NCBI RefSeq assembly: GCF_000715075.1
Contig: NC_134096.1
Coordinates: forward strand, 116,062,698-116,126,697
Source of the DNA: Nicotiana tabacum
Lineage: Eukaryota > Streptophyta > Magnoliopsida > Solanales > Solanaceae
Length of the DNA: 64,000 nucleotides
Direction: 5' to 3'
Shown here: piece after piece, positions 24,101 through 33,022 of the stretch
Layout of the letters: each line of letters begins with the position of its first letter
Numbering within the stretch: the first letter of the stretch is position 1
Notes under the pieces: generated by a model
What the model was told of the DNA's origin: nothing
Seen by the model: the letters and a program-made list of their open reading frames with translations, nothing else
Database searches by the model: none
Program-made: the position numbers and the translations under genes

Positions 24101-27100
24101 GATCCTTAGTTTGGAAGTGCTGGAAGAGATGCTGTTTCAGGTTGGTAATACCATCCTGATCATTGCCAGTAATAACAATATCATCAACATAGACTACCAG
24201 ATAAATACAGAGACTTGAAGCAGAGTGCCGATAAAACACAGAGTGATCAGCTTCACTACGAATCATGCCAAACTCCTGGATAACCGTGCTGAACTTACCA
24301 AACCAGGCTCGAGGAGACTGCTTTAGACCATAAAGTGACCGACGCAAGCGACATACAAGGCCACGAGACTCCCCCTGAGCAACAAAACCAGGTGGTTGCT
24401 CCATATAAACCTCATCCTCAAGATCACCGTGAAGAAAGGCATTTTTAATGTCCAGCTGATAGAGGGGCCAATGACGAACCGCAGCCATGGATAGAAAAAG
24501 GCGGACTGAAGCCACTTTAGCCACAGGAGAGAAGGTATCACTGTAATCGAGCCCAAATATCTGAGTATATCCTTTGGCAACAAGACGGGCCTTAAGTCGA
24601 TCAATCTGTCCATCGGGACCAACTTTGACTGCATAAACCCAATGACAACCAACAGTAGATTTACCTGAGGGAAGAGGAACAAGCTCCCAAGTACCACTTG
24701 TATGTAAAGCAGACATCTCGTCACTCATAGCCTGGCTTCATCTTGGATGAGACAACGCTTCACCTGTAGACTTAGGGATGGAAACTGAGGACAAAGAAGA
24801 TATAAAAGCATAATGGGGAGATGACAGACGATGATAGCTCAAACCGACATAATAAGGATTAGGGTTAAGTGTGGTCCTTATACCTTTCCGAAGTGCAATC
24901 GGTGTACTAGGAGCAGGGTCCGCAGCAGGAGCAGGGTCAGGTGCAGGACGAGAACCAGTTGGGCCTGATGGAGGACGCAAACGACGATGATAAGTCAAGA
25001 GTGGTGTTCCTGTGGCTGGGGAACTAGGGGGAACAACACTAGACTCCTCAACGGTTGGTATGGATGAAAACTCTGTGGTCGAAAGTGGAGGAGGAGCTAT
25101 AGTAAACTCCTCAAAGGTCGGTATAGGTAAGACCTCAGATATATCATTGTGGTCAGCAGAGGTTAAGAAAGGTTTAGACTCAAAAAATGTGACGTCAGCT
25201 GACATAAGGTACCTACGAAGATCTGGAGAATAACAACGATATCCCTTCTGAACACGAGAATAACCAAGGAAGACACACTTGAGAGCACGGGGAGCTAACT
25301 TATCTTTCCCAGGGGCTAAGTTATGAACAAAACACGTGCTCCCAAAAACACGAGGTGGAAGAGAGTATAAGGGTGACTGGGGAAACAATACTGAATGCGG
25401 AATCTGATTCTTGATGGGAGATGAAGGCATCCGATTAATCAAATAACAAGCTGTGAGAACTGCATCGCCCCAAAAACGCAACGGAACACGAGATTCAATT
25501 AGAAGTGTGCGAGCAGTCTCAATAAGGTGCCTATTCTTTCTCTCAGCAACCCTATTTTGCTGAGGGGTATAAGGACAAGATGTCTGATGAATAATTCCCT
25601 GAGAAGTCATAAATTGCTGAAATTGAGAAGATAAATATTCTAAGGCATTATCACTGCGAAAAATGCGAATAGAAACACCAAATTGGTTTTTGATTTCAGC
25701 ACAGAAACTCTGGAATATAGAAAATAACTCAGAACGATCTTTCATTAAGAAAAGCCAAGTACATCTTGAATAATCATCAATGAAACTGACAAAGTAACGA
25801 AATCCCAAGGATGAACTGACTCTACTAGGACCCCATATATCAGAATGAACTAAGGAGAAGACAGACTCTGCATGACTCTCAACACTACGCGAAAAAGAGG
25901 CTCGGGTATGTTTCCCAAGTTGACACGACTCACAATCTAATGTAGACAAACTAGATAAACTAGGCACCATCTTCTGAAGTTTGGATAAACTCGGATGTCC
26001 TAAACGTCTGTGGATTAGATCTGGAGGATCTGTAACTAGACATGTTGTGGAAGGACTGAGTGAGTTAAGGTAGTAAAGGCCTTCTGATTCACGTCCTGTA
26101 CCAATTGTCTGTCCCGTACTGCGGTCCTGCATAATAAAAGAATCGTCAATAAAGTATATACCACAATGGAGGGCACGAGTCAAACGACTAACAGATGCAA
26201 GACTAAAAGGACAGCCAGGGACATAAAGAACGGAATCTAGGGTGATAGAAGACAAGGGATTAGCTTGTCCAACTCCTTTTGCCTTAGTTTGACATCCATT
26301 GGCTAAAGTAACAGTGGGAAGAGACTGTGAATATACAATATTTGACAAAAGTGATATATTACCAGAGATGTGATCAGAAGCGCCGGAGTCCATGACCCAT
26401 GGGCCAAGAGTGCTAGATTGGGAAACACAAGCAAAAGAATTACCAGAAGTATCAGTCTGAGCAACTGAGGCTACTTGTGGAGATGTCTGCTTACTTGCTC
26501 GATACTGAAGGAGCTCATTATATTCTTCTTTAGATAAAGAAAATCCTTGGTTACCTGGAGTCTCGGTCTGAGCAATGTAAGCATTTTTGGGTGGACGACC
26601 ATGTAAGGAATAACACATTTCACGAGTGTGTCCAAGTTTGTGACAATAAGAATACTTGGGTCTAGATCTTCCAAAACGACCTCCTCCTCGTCTATGCTCC
26701 ATAGTTTGAGATGCCCGAACATCCATTGTCTGGGATGCAAGAACAGAGGAATCAAGTATCTGTGATGAGCTCACTGGTGGACTTGGTGCTGCAGCAAGGC
26801 GGAGTAATCGAGAGAATAATTCATCAACTGTCGGGACAGACGGACTAGCCAAAATCTGGTCGCGTACTGAATCAAGATCATTAGGAAGTCCAGCGAGGGT
26901 AAGAACGAGAAACATCTTCTGTCGCTGCTCTTGTTGTTTTTTCACACTAGCCGAAACTGGCATCAACTTCTCAAATTCCTCCATGACTGCCTGTACTTGA
27001 CCCAAGTAAGTAGACATATCCAATTTCTGCTTCTTTAAGTTTGTCATCCGTGATATCACATCATAGAAGCGAGATATGTCATTAGTGTATAAGGTGCGTG

Positions 27101-29640
27101 CCTTTGCCCAAACCAAATAACATGTCTGGAATGGACGAAACAAGGGCATCAACTTGGAATCAATAGATCGCCACAAGATGCTACATAACTGAGCATCGAT
27201 TTTTGCCCAAAGTGCTATTGCCTTTTCATCTCCATCGCTAGACTGTTTGATTAGATGATCTTGAACACCTTGACCTCTACACCATAACTCGACAGATGAA
27301 GCCCAAGCTAAGTAGTTTGAACCTCCCATTAAAGGTTCCGAGGTAATAATAGCACTAGAGTTTCCAGAACTCATGTTTCTAGACCCAAAAGCATCAAATC
27401 CCAAAGACATTGTTGCAAATTATTACCAAATAGGAGAAAGAATCAACTGTAATCCACTGAAACAGTGTACGGAAACACAGAAACAGAATACTGAAATACT
27501 GTAGCTGCCGGAATCTACTGTAGCTGTCGGAATAGTACTGTAGCTACCGGAAAAAACTCAAAGTTGTCGGAATGAAATGAAAACAGTAGGGGTAGGATCG
27601 GAATTACCAGGCGACCCAACTGTTCTGAAGGAAGATTTTTAAAAAATGGCCGGAAGTGGTCGTACGCGCCGGCGCGTGAGCTCACGCGCGTGAGCTTTTG
27701 GTGGCGCGTGAGGCTGCTTCTGCCGGAGTTGTTCACTGGGGTTTGGTCGCCGGACAGTGACGACTCTTGTGGTAGTGTTGGATTTTGCACAACACTGACA
27801 GAAATGAAGCAGATAGAAAACAACCTTAAAAAATACTGATTTCTCTTTCCCGGAATCGCTGGAATTTATGCACAGCGATAAGTCTCTCACAATTGCTCTG
27901 ATACCATGTGAGAAGGCACGGGAGAAAATATGTTATTGATATATTGAATGAATGAATAATACTACACAAGAGGTCCTTATTTATAGCTATACTATACAAG
28001 GACATACTACTCCTCTACCAATGTGGGACAATACTACACTATATACATGCTGTAAATTAACACTCCCCCTCAAGCCGGTGCATACAAATCATATGTACCG
28101 AGCTTGTTACATATTTTTATTTTTCCTATGGCTATCAGGACGTTTATGATAATGATAACTGTTTAATCTCTTAAGTTACTTCATTTTTCTTGTCTATTAC
28201 AACCATGATACCTTACCTAATTCACCATCTTGTCTTAATCCAGCCAAGCAACCCTTTCCAAAAACTTGTGGGGCATGCTGATCATGTGATGTCCATAGAG
28301 TTTCATCCATCAAAGGTGGGTCTTCTCAGTTCTTGTGATAGCAACGACGAGATTAGACTGTGGGATGTCAATGAGGGTGATTGCAAACTCATTTTTAAGG
28401 TTGGTGTCTCCACTTCTTTTTGTAATGTTGATGAAGAGAGTGTCTCTACTTGACATAGGAAAATCGTCTCCATTTGATATTTACCTGCTTTTCTGTTTCC
28501 ATTTCAAATTTTACTTATCTACCTATTCTAAGTCATTGTTGAATCTGTTTTGCTCATGAATACCTGCATTTAGCATGTGGGAAAAGCCGTTCCCAACTGG
28601 CTTGGGATTGAGTTGTAGTAATATTTGTTGTTGTTGCAAGGAATTTCAAGGTTTTCAAGATCAGTAGTTCGTCACCATGTGAATACACATTCAAATAGGC
28701 CATTTAGGATATAAATGGGTTGAGTTTCATAATATTATTTGACGGATATAGGTATCACATTCAACAAGGGAAAGTACAGTGCTAAAGTGACTTTCTAGAG
28801 AGTTAGCTTTACTCAATTCAAAAGATAGTATTGATTTGCTCTTGGTACAAACGCAGGGAGGTAGCAGACAGGTTAGATTCCAACCTCGATTTGGGAACCT
28901 TTTGGCATGTTCTACAGGAAATATTATTAATATATTTGATGTGGAGACTAACAGCATCCAACAACAGTTACAAGTAAGATGTTTTATTCCAAATCAAGCT
29001 TGTCTTAAATTTTCTGCAGCATTACTGTATCCTATCAATGCGGTCTCCTTTTCTCTGATATACAGGGACATGTCGGAGATGTCCGTTCTATCTGTTGGGA
29101 TATGAGCGGGAATTTCCTGGCATCCGTGAGCGAGGATAGTGCACGGATATGGTGTGTTAGCGGAAGAAAGTGTTTACATGAACTGCGCTCCAGTGGCAAT
29201 AAGTTCCAGTCATGTACTTTCCACCCTGACCGCGCTCAAATCTTGGCGATTGGTTCTCATGAGGTATGCTTAACAGAAGTTCTGCTGAAGCTTTGAGCTC
29301 ATAGATAAGTTCTTTGTAGACTTGGCTTGATTATTGTCTCTATATAGTTGCACAACAACAAATGTAACCTAGGATTATTCACTTGAATCACATGTAACCA
29401 TCTCAAAACGTGTTTCAGATAACGTTTTAGATGATCCTAGATTCTTTTGATGTTTCATGAATGAAAGTAACATGTCGAGTATTGTTGCAGTTACTGGAGC
29501 TGTGGAATCCAATGTACCAGAGCCACAGAACTTGGCCACACCAAGCACATGATGGCATAATTTCTTCATTTGCAAATTCTCCTCAGACAGGAACCATAGC
29601 CTCAGTGAGTCATGACCGGTATATCAAGATATGGCAGTGA
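4046..29640 (+). CDS. LEUNIG-like transcriptional co-repressor (LisH + WD40), 16 exons, probably damaged
   Basis: LEUNIG/LUH proteins are Groucho/Tup1-type plant co-repressors that act in the nucleus with SEUSS-type partners through an N-terminal LisH/LUFS region and recruit repression through C-terminal WD40 repeats. Exons read from GT-AG borders: 4046-4071, 4272-4369, 4784-4893, 4983-5485, 5936-5984, 6068-6155, 20875-20911, 21019-21246, 21588-21719, 21865-21906, 22110-22260, 22841-22996, 28244-28399, 28857-28973, 29066-29263, 29491-29640. Phases join correctly except inside the twelfth exon, where part of a WD40 blade is missing, the frame shifts, and a conserved WD tryptophan codon reads TAG. 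Retrotransposons occupy the introns after exons 6 and 12. The N-terminal half diverges from typical LEUNIG (short, Met/Pro-rich linker, few Gln). Family membership is clear; function is doubtful because of the exon-12 lesion, unless the model there is wrong. Confidence 0.8.
6156..6978. repeat. Intron sequence with a 75-bp tandem duplication
   Basis: Intron 6 of the LEUNIG-like gene before the retrotransposon nest. A 75-bp unit starting with GGCACCA at 6578 is repeated at 6653. The two copies differ at several positions and end near 6727. Nothing else is recognisable. Confidence 0.6.
6979..7199 (+). repeat. 5' LTR of the outer copia element
   Basis: Starts TATTAGATAG (the canonical TGTTAG has one change) and ends ATTCTCGCA. 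It contains four copies of a 34-bp unit beginning CCTAGTCCCATATG; the 3' LTR has three, which are shorter and altered. The initiator-tRNA binding site starts at 7200. Confidence 0.75.
7978..8128 (-). repeat. 3' LTR of the nested minus-strand copia element
   Basis: 151 bp, TGTGAGAAAG to AAACTAACA on the + strand, followed by the complement of the purine tract (CTCCCCCTC). It closely matches the LTR at 19100-19250. Confidence 0.8.
8123..11292 (-). pseudogene. Copia pol remnant: integrase, reverse transcriptase, RNase H, C-terminus
   Basis: The minus strand encodes integrase pieces ([41 protein letters not shown]), reverse transcriptase with the catalytic [11 protein letters not shown] motif (near 9400-9430), and RNase H ([32 protein letters not shown]). 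The frame breaks repeatedly, and part of the RT region is missing where the intact relative at 23403-24728 reads [15 protein letters not shown] 326-bp tandem duplication doubles the RNase H segment. This is a dead copy of the same family as the element at 23071-28062. Confidence 0.85.
8335..8986 (-). repeat. 326-bp tandem duplication inside copia RNase H
   Basis: The segment starting GATTTTATGCAATATAAAGG at 8335 recurs at 8661, and a third partial start occurs at 8987. The two full copies are almost identical, so the duplication is recent relative to the rest of the decay. Confidence 0.85.
11761..13617 (+). pseudogene. LINE ORF1 (DUF4283 gag-like RNA-binding protein), interrupted
   Basis: From the ATG at 11761 the frame encodes a DUF4283-type domain ([59 protein letters not shown]). 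It hits TGA at 12241-12243 at a position where the same frame continues past it ([36 protein letters not shown]); a Trp codon was probably lost. A further stop occurs near 12544. After 12655 a long frame continues with a Pro/Ser/Ala-rich low-complexity stretch, usual for plant L1 ORF1 C-termini. No intact zinc knuckle was seen. Confidence 0.8.
13578..17116 (+). pseudogene. LINE ORF2 (AP endonuclease, reverse transcriptase, zf-RVT), interrupted
   Basis: The ATG at 13578 begins [15 protein letters not shown], the start of an exonuclease/endonuclease/phosphatase domain ([21 protein letters not shown]). The usual GGDFN motif reads GGYFN, so a catalytic Asp appears lost. The reverse transcriptase follows after frame breaks ([47 protein letters not shown] near 15650-15690), then [15 protein letters not shown] motifs. 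A zf-RVT region lies at 16601-17116 ([39 protein letters not shown]). At least five frame interruptions make it non-functional. Confidence 0.85.
17278..18623 (-). pseudogene. Copia gag and protease remnant (upstream half of the LINE-split element)
   Basis: The minus strand begins [17 protein letters not shown] at 18623 and continues through the gag ([32 protein letters not shown]), a CCHC-like knuckle whose first Cys is absent, and the protease signature [12 protein letters not shown] (canonical DSGASDH). It ends at the LINE insertion site within IGT..ESEGL. Several frameshifts and stops separate the segments. Confidence 0.8.
19100..19250 (-). repeat. 5' LTR of the nested minus-strand copia element
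   Basis: 151 bp. On the minus strand the LTR ends TCTCACA and is followed at once by the primer-binding site TGGTATCAAAGC (one base different from the TGGTATCAGAGC of the related elements). Confidence 0.8.
19447..19633 (+). repeat. 3' LTR of the outer copia element
   Basis: Starts TGTTAGATAG directly after the purine tract GGCTTGAGGGGGAG and ends ATTCTTACA, followed by the target duplication AAAAT. It carries three versions of the CCTAGTCCCATATG unit; one has acquired a GAGGGGGAG sequence. Confidence 0.75.
19697..19823 (+). mobile_element. 127-bp RTE/SINE-type 3' tail insertion with 16-bp target duplication
   Basis: A short insertion ends in a TTG repeat. It is flanked by perfect 16-bp repeats TACTAAAAATGTCTCC at 19681-19696 and 19824-19839. 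Its body (CTATCGGAAAC, GGTAGGGGTAAGGTCTGC, CAGACCC) matches the 3' end of the RTE element at 62023-62147. It is either a strongly 5'-truncated RTE copy or a SINE sharing that tail. Confidence 0.75.
19840..20874. other. Intron 6 sequence after the retrotransposon nest; no gene seen
   Basis: Ordinary AT-rich intron sequence ending at the acceptor TGCAG (20870-20874). Near 20690-20725 a GAGGCTTAG(TTG)n string is probably another degenerate RTE/SINE tail. Confidence 0.5.
20875..22260 (+). CDS. LEUNIG-like gene, central exon block (linker before the WD40 domain)
   Basis: Five exons: 20875-20911, 21019-21246, 21588-21719, 21865-21906 and 22110-22260. They encode the linker between the LisH region and the WD40 propeller. 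The text includes [32 protein letters not shown], a basic patch [11 protein letters not shown] (possible nuclear localisation signal) and an acidic/hydroxylated stretch ending [15 protein letters not shown]. This resembles the segment of LEUNIG homologues just before the first WD blade, where similarly short exons occur. All borders are GT-AG and the phases agree. The last two exons are repeated at 33023-33064 and 33268-33418 in the downstream partial copy. Confidence 0.7.
22841..29640 (+). CDS. LEUNIG-like gene, 3' exon block (WD40 propeller, one blade damaged)
   Basis: Exon 22841-22996 opens the propeller ([20 protein letters not shown]). It then runs into sequence that should read TVIIWDAAK but is out of frame, and in this copy the Trp codon is TAG. 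Compared with the LEUNIG family, roughly 45 residues of a blade between these motifs are missing. Exon 28244-28399 gives [17 protein letters not shown]...[13 protein letters not shown]. Exon 28857-28973 gives [15 protein letters not shown]...INIFDVET. Exon 29066-29263 gives [15 protein letters not shown]...[12 protein letters not shown] and [17 protein letters not shown]. Exon 29491-29640 gives [10 protein letters not shown]...[11 protein letters not shown] and the TGA stop. A copia element sits in the intron between 22996 and 28244. Confidence 0.75.
23071..23226 (-). repeat. 3' LTR of the intron-12 copia element
   Basis: TGTGAGATGG to TAAATTAACA, 156 bp. Preceded by gene sequence ending CATCT and followed by the purine tract complement. 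Confidence 0.85.
23403..27410 (-). pseudogene. Copia gag-pol polyprotein, one nonsense codon and one frameshift
   Basis: Reading leftwards from [16 protein letters not shown] at 27410: gag; a knuckle [14 protein letters not shown] (first Cys replaced by Tyr); protease [13 protein letters not shown]; integrase HHCC (HRRLGHPS...CESCQLGKH) and DDE core ([26 protein letters not shown]); RT ([14 protein letters not shown]); and RNase H ([31 protein letters not shown]). A TGA at 24738-24740 falls between SHPR and SQAMSDEM, where relatives have a Trp or Cys codon, so one base change splits an otherwise continuous frame. Near 23405-23415 an extra T shifts the frame just before the C-terminal end. About 1,330 codons, the normal size for a copia polyprotein. 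Confidence 0.9.
27907..28062 (-). repeat. 5' LTR of the intron-12 copia element
   Basis: TGTGAGAAGG to TAAATTAACA, 156 bp, with the primer-binding site directly to its left. Instead of host DNA, its right side continues into CTCCCCCTCAAGCCGG, the internal sequence normally found beside the other LTR. Confidence 0.85.
28563..28640 (+). repeat. Degenerate SINE/RTE 3' tail in intron 13
   Basis: CCCAACTGGCTTGGGATTGA followed by GTTGTAGTAATATTTG(TTG)n is the common 3' tail of Solanaceae SINE/RTE elements. The same tail is at about 34725-34798 in the second copy, so it predates the duplication. Confidence 0.5.
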
Positions 29641-30717
29641 TACTTTGTTGCATGCCAGTTTCTGCAACTATACCCCATGTTCGCAGCTTCCATTATTAAT
29701 TTACTATTACCCAACTATGCTTCTTGGTTTAAGACTTTTACTTGGGACAAAGCAAGAAGACGGTATTCTTGATTTTGTTGAGGGATACACACCATTTACC
29801 TGGAATGAGTTATTTGAGTGGCTGTATCACTACAGAAACAGTCACAAACTTTGATTGCATAGTTTCAAACTGTAGTTAATCTTGACCATTGTACTCTTCT
29901 GCCCTATTTTATTGTTTGTATTTTGAAATTGAATTTAAAATGTTTGTTGTTGTGTATTAAATACCTAATATAAAAATTTAATCAATGGATAAAATATCAC
30001 ATCAAAATTTAAAATTGAATAATTAAATGTACTTTACTTCTTAAATTGGAATGTTTATAAAATCAATATTATTAGTTAAAATGACATATTTTATTTTACA
30101 TACTTTTGAATATAACATTATATCTCATACATTTAGGGAGTAGTATTTATTAGGTCTGATTTGGGAATTGGGATTGTTTTAAATTTTTTTTAAAAAATTA
30201 CTACTTATAATTATTCGATAGGATGTAACAGAAATAGGATCAAACAATCAATTCAATAACCTGATTGGGCCGATTCAATTTACTGGGTATTCCCATTACA
30301 AATCCCAAAATCTTCCTTATTGCTCTCTTACTGCTTCTGGAGGTTAATTAATCCCAATCAAAAACCCAGCACTCACAAATCACAGACACACACAAAATAT
30401 GGAGTTGAAAGATCGAGTAAAAGAGAAGAAGAATCATCAGCAAAAGCAGTACAGGTTGGAACTTTGGCTCCTGGAATCAACGTCCGTATAGTTTCCCCCC
30501 TTCTCCGCAAATATGATATTTTTAAACTTTAAATTCGTCTGTTGTAGTTGATTTTTCGTTTTTGGGTTCAGGGTGATACTTGGTATACGCTAAGGAGTTG
30601 CATTTTTAATGTTGGGTTTGTGTCTTGCTGTTATATTGGACTTGGCTTTCTCGTCAAGTACTTTTCTTCTTCTTAGCAGGTATGTTTCAGCTTTTGTTAT
30701 TCAATGTTGTAGATTTG
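29641..30717. other. 3' flank of the LEUNIG-like gene and spacer before the duplicate
   Basis: 29641-30300 is AT-rich with no gene signal. From about 30300 the sequence looks like a 5' leader: an A/C-rich stretch and then an ATG at 30400 (see the separate entry). Confidence 0.45.
30400..30495 (+). CDS. Possible first exon of an unidentified gene
   Basis: After a leader-like region, an ATG opens a Lys-rich frame (MELKDRVKEKKNHQQKQYRL) that ends at a stop about 30 codons later, unless a donor GT near 30451 or later is used. A second short open stretch at 30571-30680 (GDTWYTLRSCIFNVG) is hydrophobic and preceded by an AG acceptor, so a two-exon fragment is possible. I do not recognise the protein. 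The duplicated segment begins just downstream at 30718, so any continuation may have been cut off. Confidence 0.2.
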
Positions 30718-32266
30718 ATTTGCATTGGTGTATAGTTATTTTTGCCTACATGTTAATGTACTTGAAAACTGTCAAGTAAGCTTTGTATAACTGGATTAAT
30801 CGATTTGGATAAAATAAGTAAATAATCCTTACTTTGGAGGAATAGATTCCCACTTCAAATCTTTGATTTTGTGTAGTACCTGGAATAAGTGATAAAATGT
30901 AGAATTACAAGATCATGTAACTAGTTGACAGCATTTGTTGGATTATTTCTTTGGAAAATAAAGATTAATCTAGGACAAAGAAAGGTTTTCCTAGACTCAT
31001 TAGGACTAATGGCCGAATGATCATCCTTAAGGTGTTCCGTTCCCTCTGTGCATCGTTTTCTCTACCAGCTGCAGAGACACAGAGCTGCAGAGACACACGT
31101 ATTGCATTTTCCTAGAGATATAGACTGGATAGAGTCAAAGAGTATTGCAGACAAACTAAACACTATTTGTCAGCTGACATGGTCTAAAAATGACTTCCCT
31201 CACTCTTGGGTAGAAGTTATTCTCCTTTACAACTATCTCAAATCTTAATTTCATATCTATTCTCCAACCAACACTTAGACATTATAATCAATCTTTAGTA
31301 TAAATTTCATCAAAAAACTATCTGATTCGCTAACATTTTTATCAATCTATAATCTAAAAAAATTCAGAAAATATTTGAAAAACGTTTGGAAAATGTTTCC
31401 ATCGTATCACCACCCTAAATCAAAAACAATTAGTACTTACTGTCTATTTTTCCAAGATATTGTCACCATCATGTGATATAAATTACTTGACTACCATTTT
31501 TTGGTAACTAGCTTTCGAAATTAATTAGTGGGTTAAAATAAAAGAATGTATGACCTTCAAAAAGCGTAAGTGGTTAGCAACAATTAAATCATATCTAAAT
31601 TAGATTATACCTTTTTAATCTCAGTTTTCAGTTGTCATATAACCTCAAGTATTTCAAAATTATTCAATACCCTTATACTTCTCTAAATTGATTGATAACT
31701 CCCTAATTGTTACTCTTTACACTACCAGAAAAATATCGTTTTTACACTATCACGACACTTCATAACACGTAACAACTAGCCTACAAGCTTGACAATGTAG
31801 CATAAAAAGATTGTAGATAATATGGTTAATAGATTAAACTACACTGACAATGTAAACTATTTTTATACTTTCAATTCGGATATGTTAAATCAAAATGGGA
31901 AAAAAGAAAGAAGAAAAAACGGGGGGTGAGAGGTTGTTTCTTCTTGAGGTATTTACGAGTTTAACCCATCTTGCATGGAATTTAGCTCAAAAATTGCTTA
32001 GAAACCGAAATGGTCAAAATTAACGAGTGATTGTCTAATTGTGAAAAGGTCTATTAGATTAGCTCAAATTTAAGAAGGTTCACTGTCTTTTTTTTGTCAC
32101 CTCTTTTGGTTCGAAGCTTTAGGGGTTAAATATTGGAGTAAAAGTTGTTGTATATTTGTCACCTAAAAACGCAGGCTCGGACAAACAATTCATTCATCTT
32201 CTTTTACTGTGCTTCCTTCGTAGAATTGGCTTCTATTGTAACATTGCTTTTGAGCTGCATTAACAC

Positions 32267-32745
32267 CTTGCTCCGACACGGCAGTTTAGGTGCCGCACCC
32301 GTGTCGACACGACACTAGTACAGGTGTGGGTATGAGATCCATATCAGATCTGGTCAAACAATTTTGGGTACTTTGACCACGACGGATGGAAAAATTTGAG
32401 ACGAGATACAATTTGATTCCCGAATCAAAACCAAAACTATGATAAATTTGGAGAAAATAGCATACCTTATCTAGGAAATTAATCCTTTACTTATCTACAA
32501 CTTGAGAATAAAAAAAGAATTTCACACTTTACAAGCTATACACAAGTATTCCACAAAATTTCTCATTTTTTAGAAATATATATATATTTTTTTAATATTT
32601 TATTTTAATTATTTTTAGATGGATCCCCGTACCCGTATCCGTACTAGGATCCATATCCCCGAATCTTAGAATTTATATTTCGACGGATCCGACCTCTAGA
32701 TCCGCACCCGTGTCGGACACCCGCACCCATGTCCGAGCAACTTAG
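32267..32745. mobile_element. hAT-type MITE, copy carried by the segmental duplication
   Basis: Same element as at 3215-3700, with the same ATTAACAC flanks (32259-32266 and 32746-32753). A few bases of the left terminus have been lost, and the central A/T run has changed in length. Its presence in both copies shows that it inserted before the duplication. Confidence 0.75.
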
Positions 32746-33022
32746 ATTAACACGTCTTTATTTGCTTTTTGTTTTTCTTTATGGTACTTTCAATCAAAAA
32801 GAATACTTTACAAAAGGTAAATTTTCAAGGATAAAACTGTGGCATTGTCATTTTTACCGCTATACTAGGGGCCACCATTTCTCTATTTAAATCCAGTGTT
32901 TTGCTTTTTTTTCCCCTACACTTTTGCATGGTAATGTCACCATATCTCTCTCTCTCTCTCTGCATTCTTCTGTCTGTAATCCAAGTGGAATTTTGGTTCT
33001 TGAGACTCTTTCTTTGATTCAG

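Larger units (their letters stand above)
23071..28062 (-). mobile_element. Nearly intact Ty1-copia retrotransposon, minus strand, in intron 12
   Basis: Two 156-bp LTRs (23071-23226 and 27907-28062) differ at only a handful of positions, suggesting a fairly recent insertion. The primer-binding site TGGTATCAGAGC (27895-27906, complement) and the purine tract complement CTCCCCCTC (23227-23235) are in place. The internal region encodes a single gag-pol polyprotein broken by one stop and one frameshift. On the right, a further 50 bp of element-internal sequence (28063-28112) follows the LTR before gene sequence resumes, so that end is rearranged. The downstream copy of the locus has the empty site. 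Confidence 0.9.
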
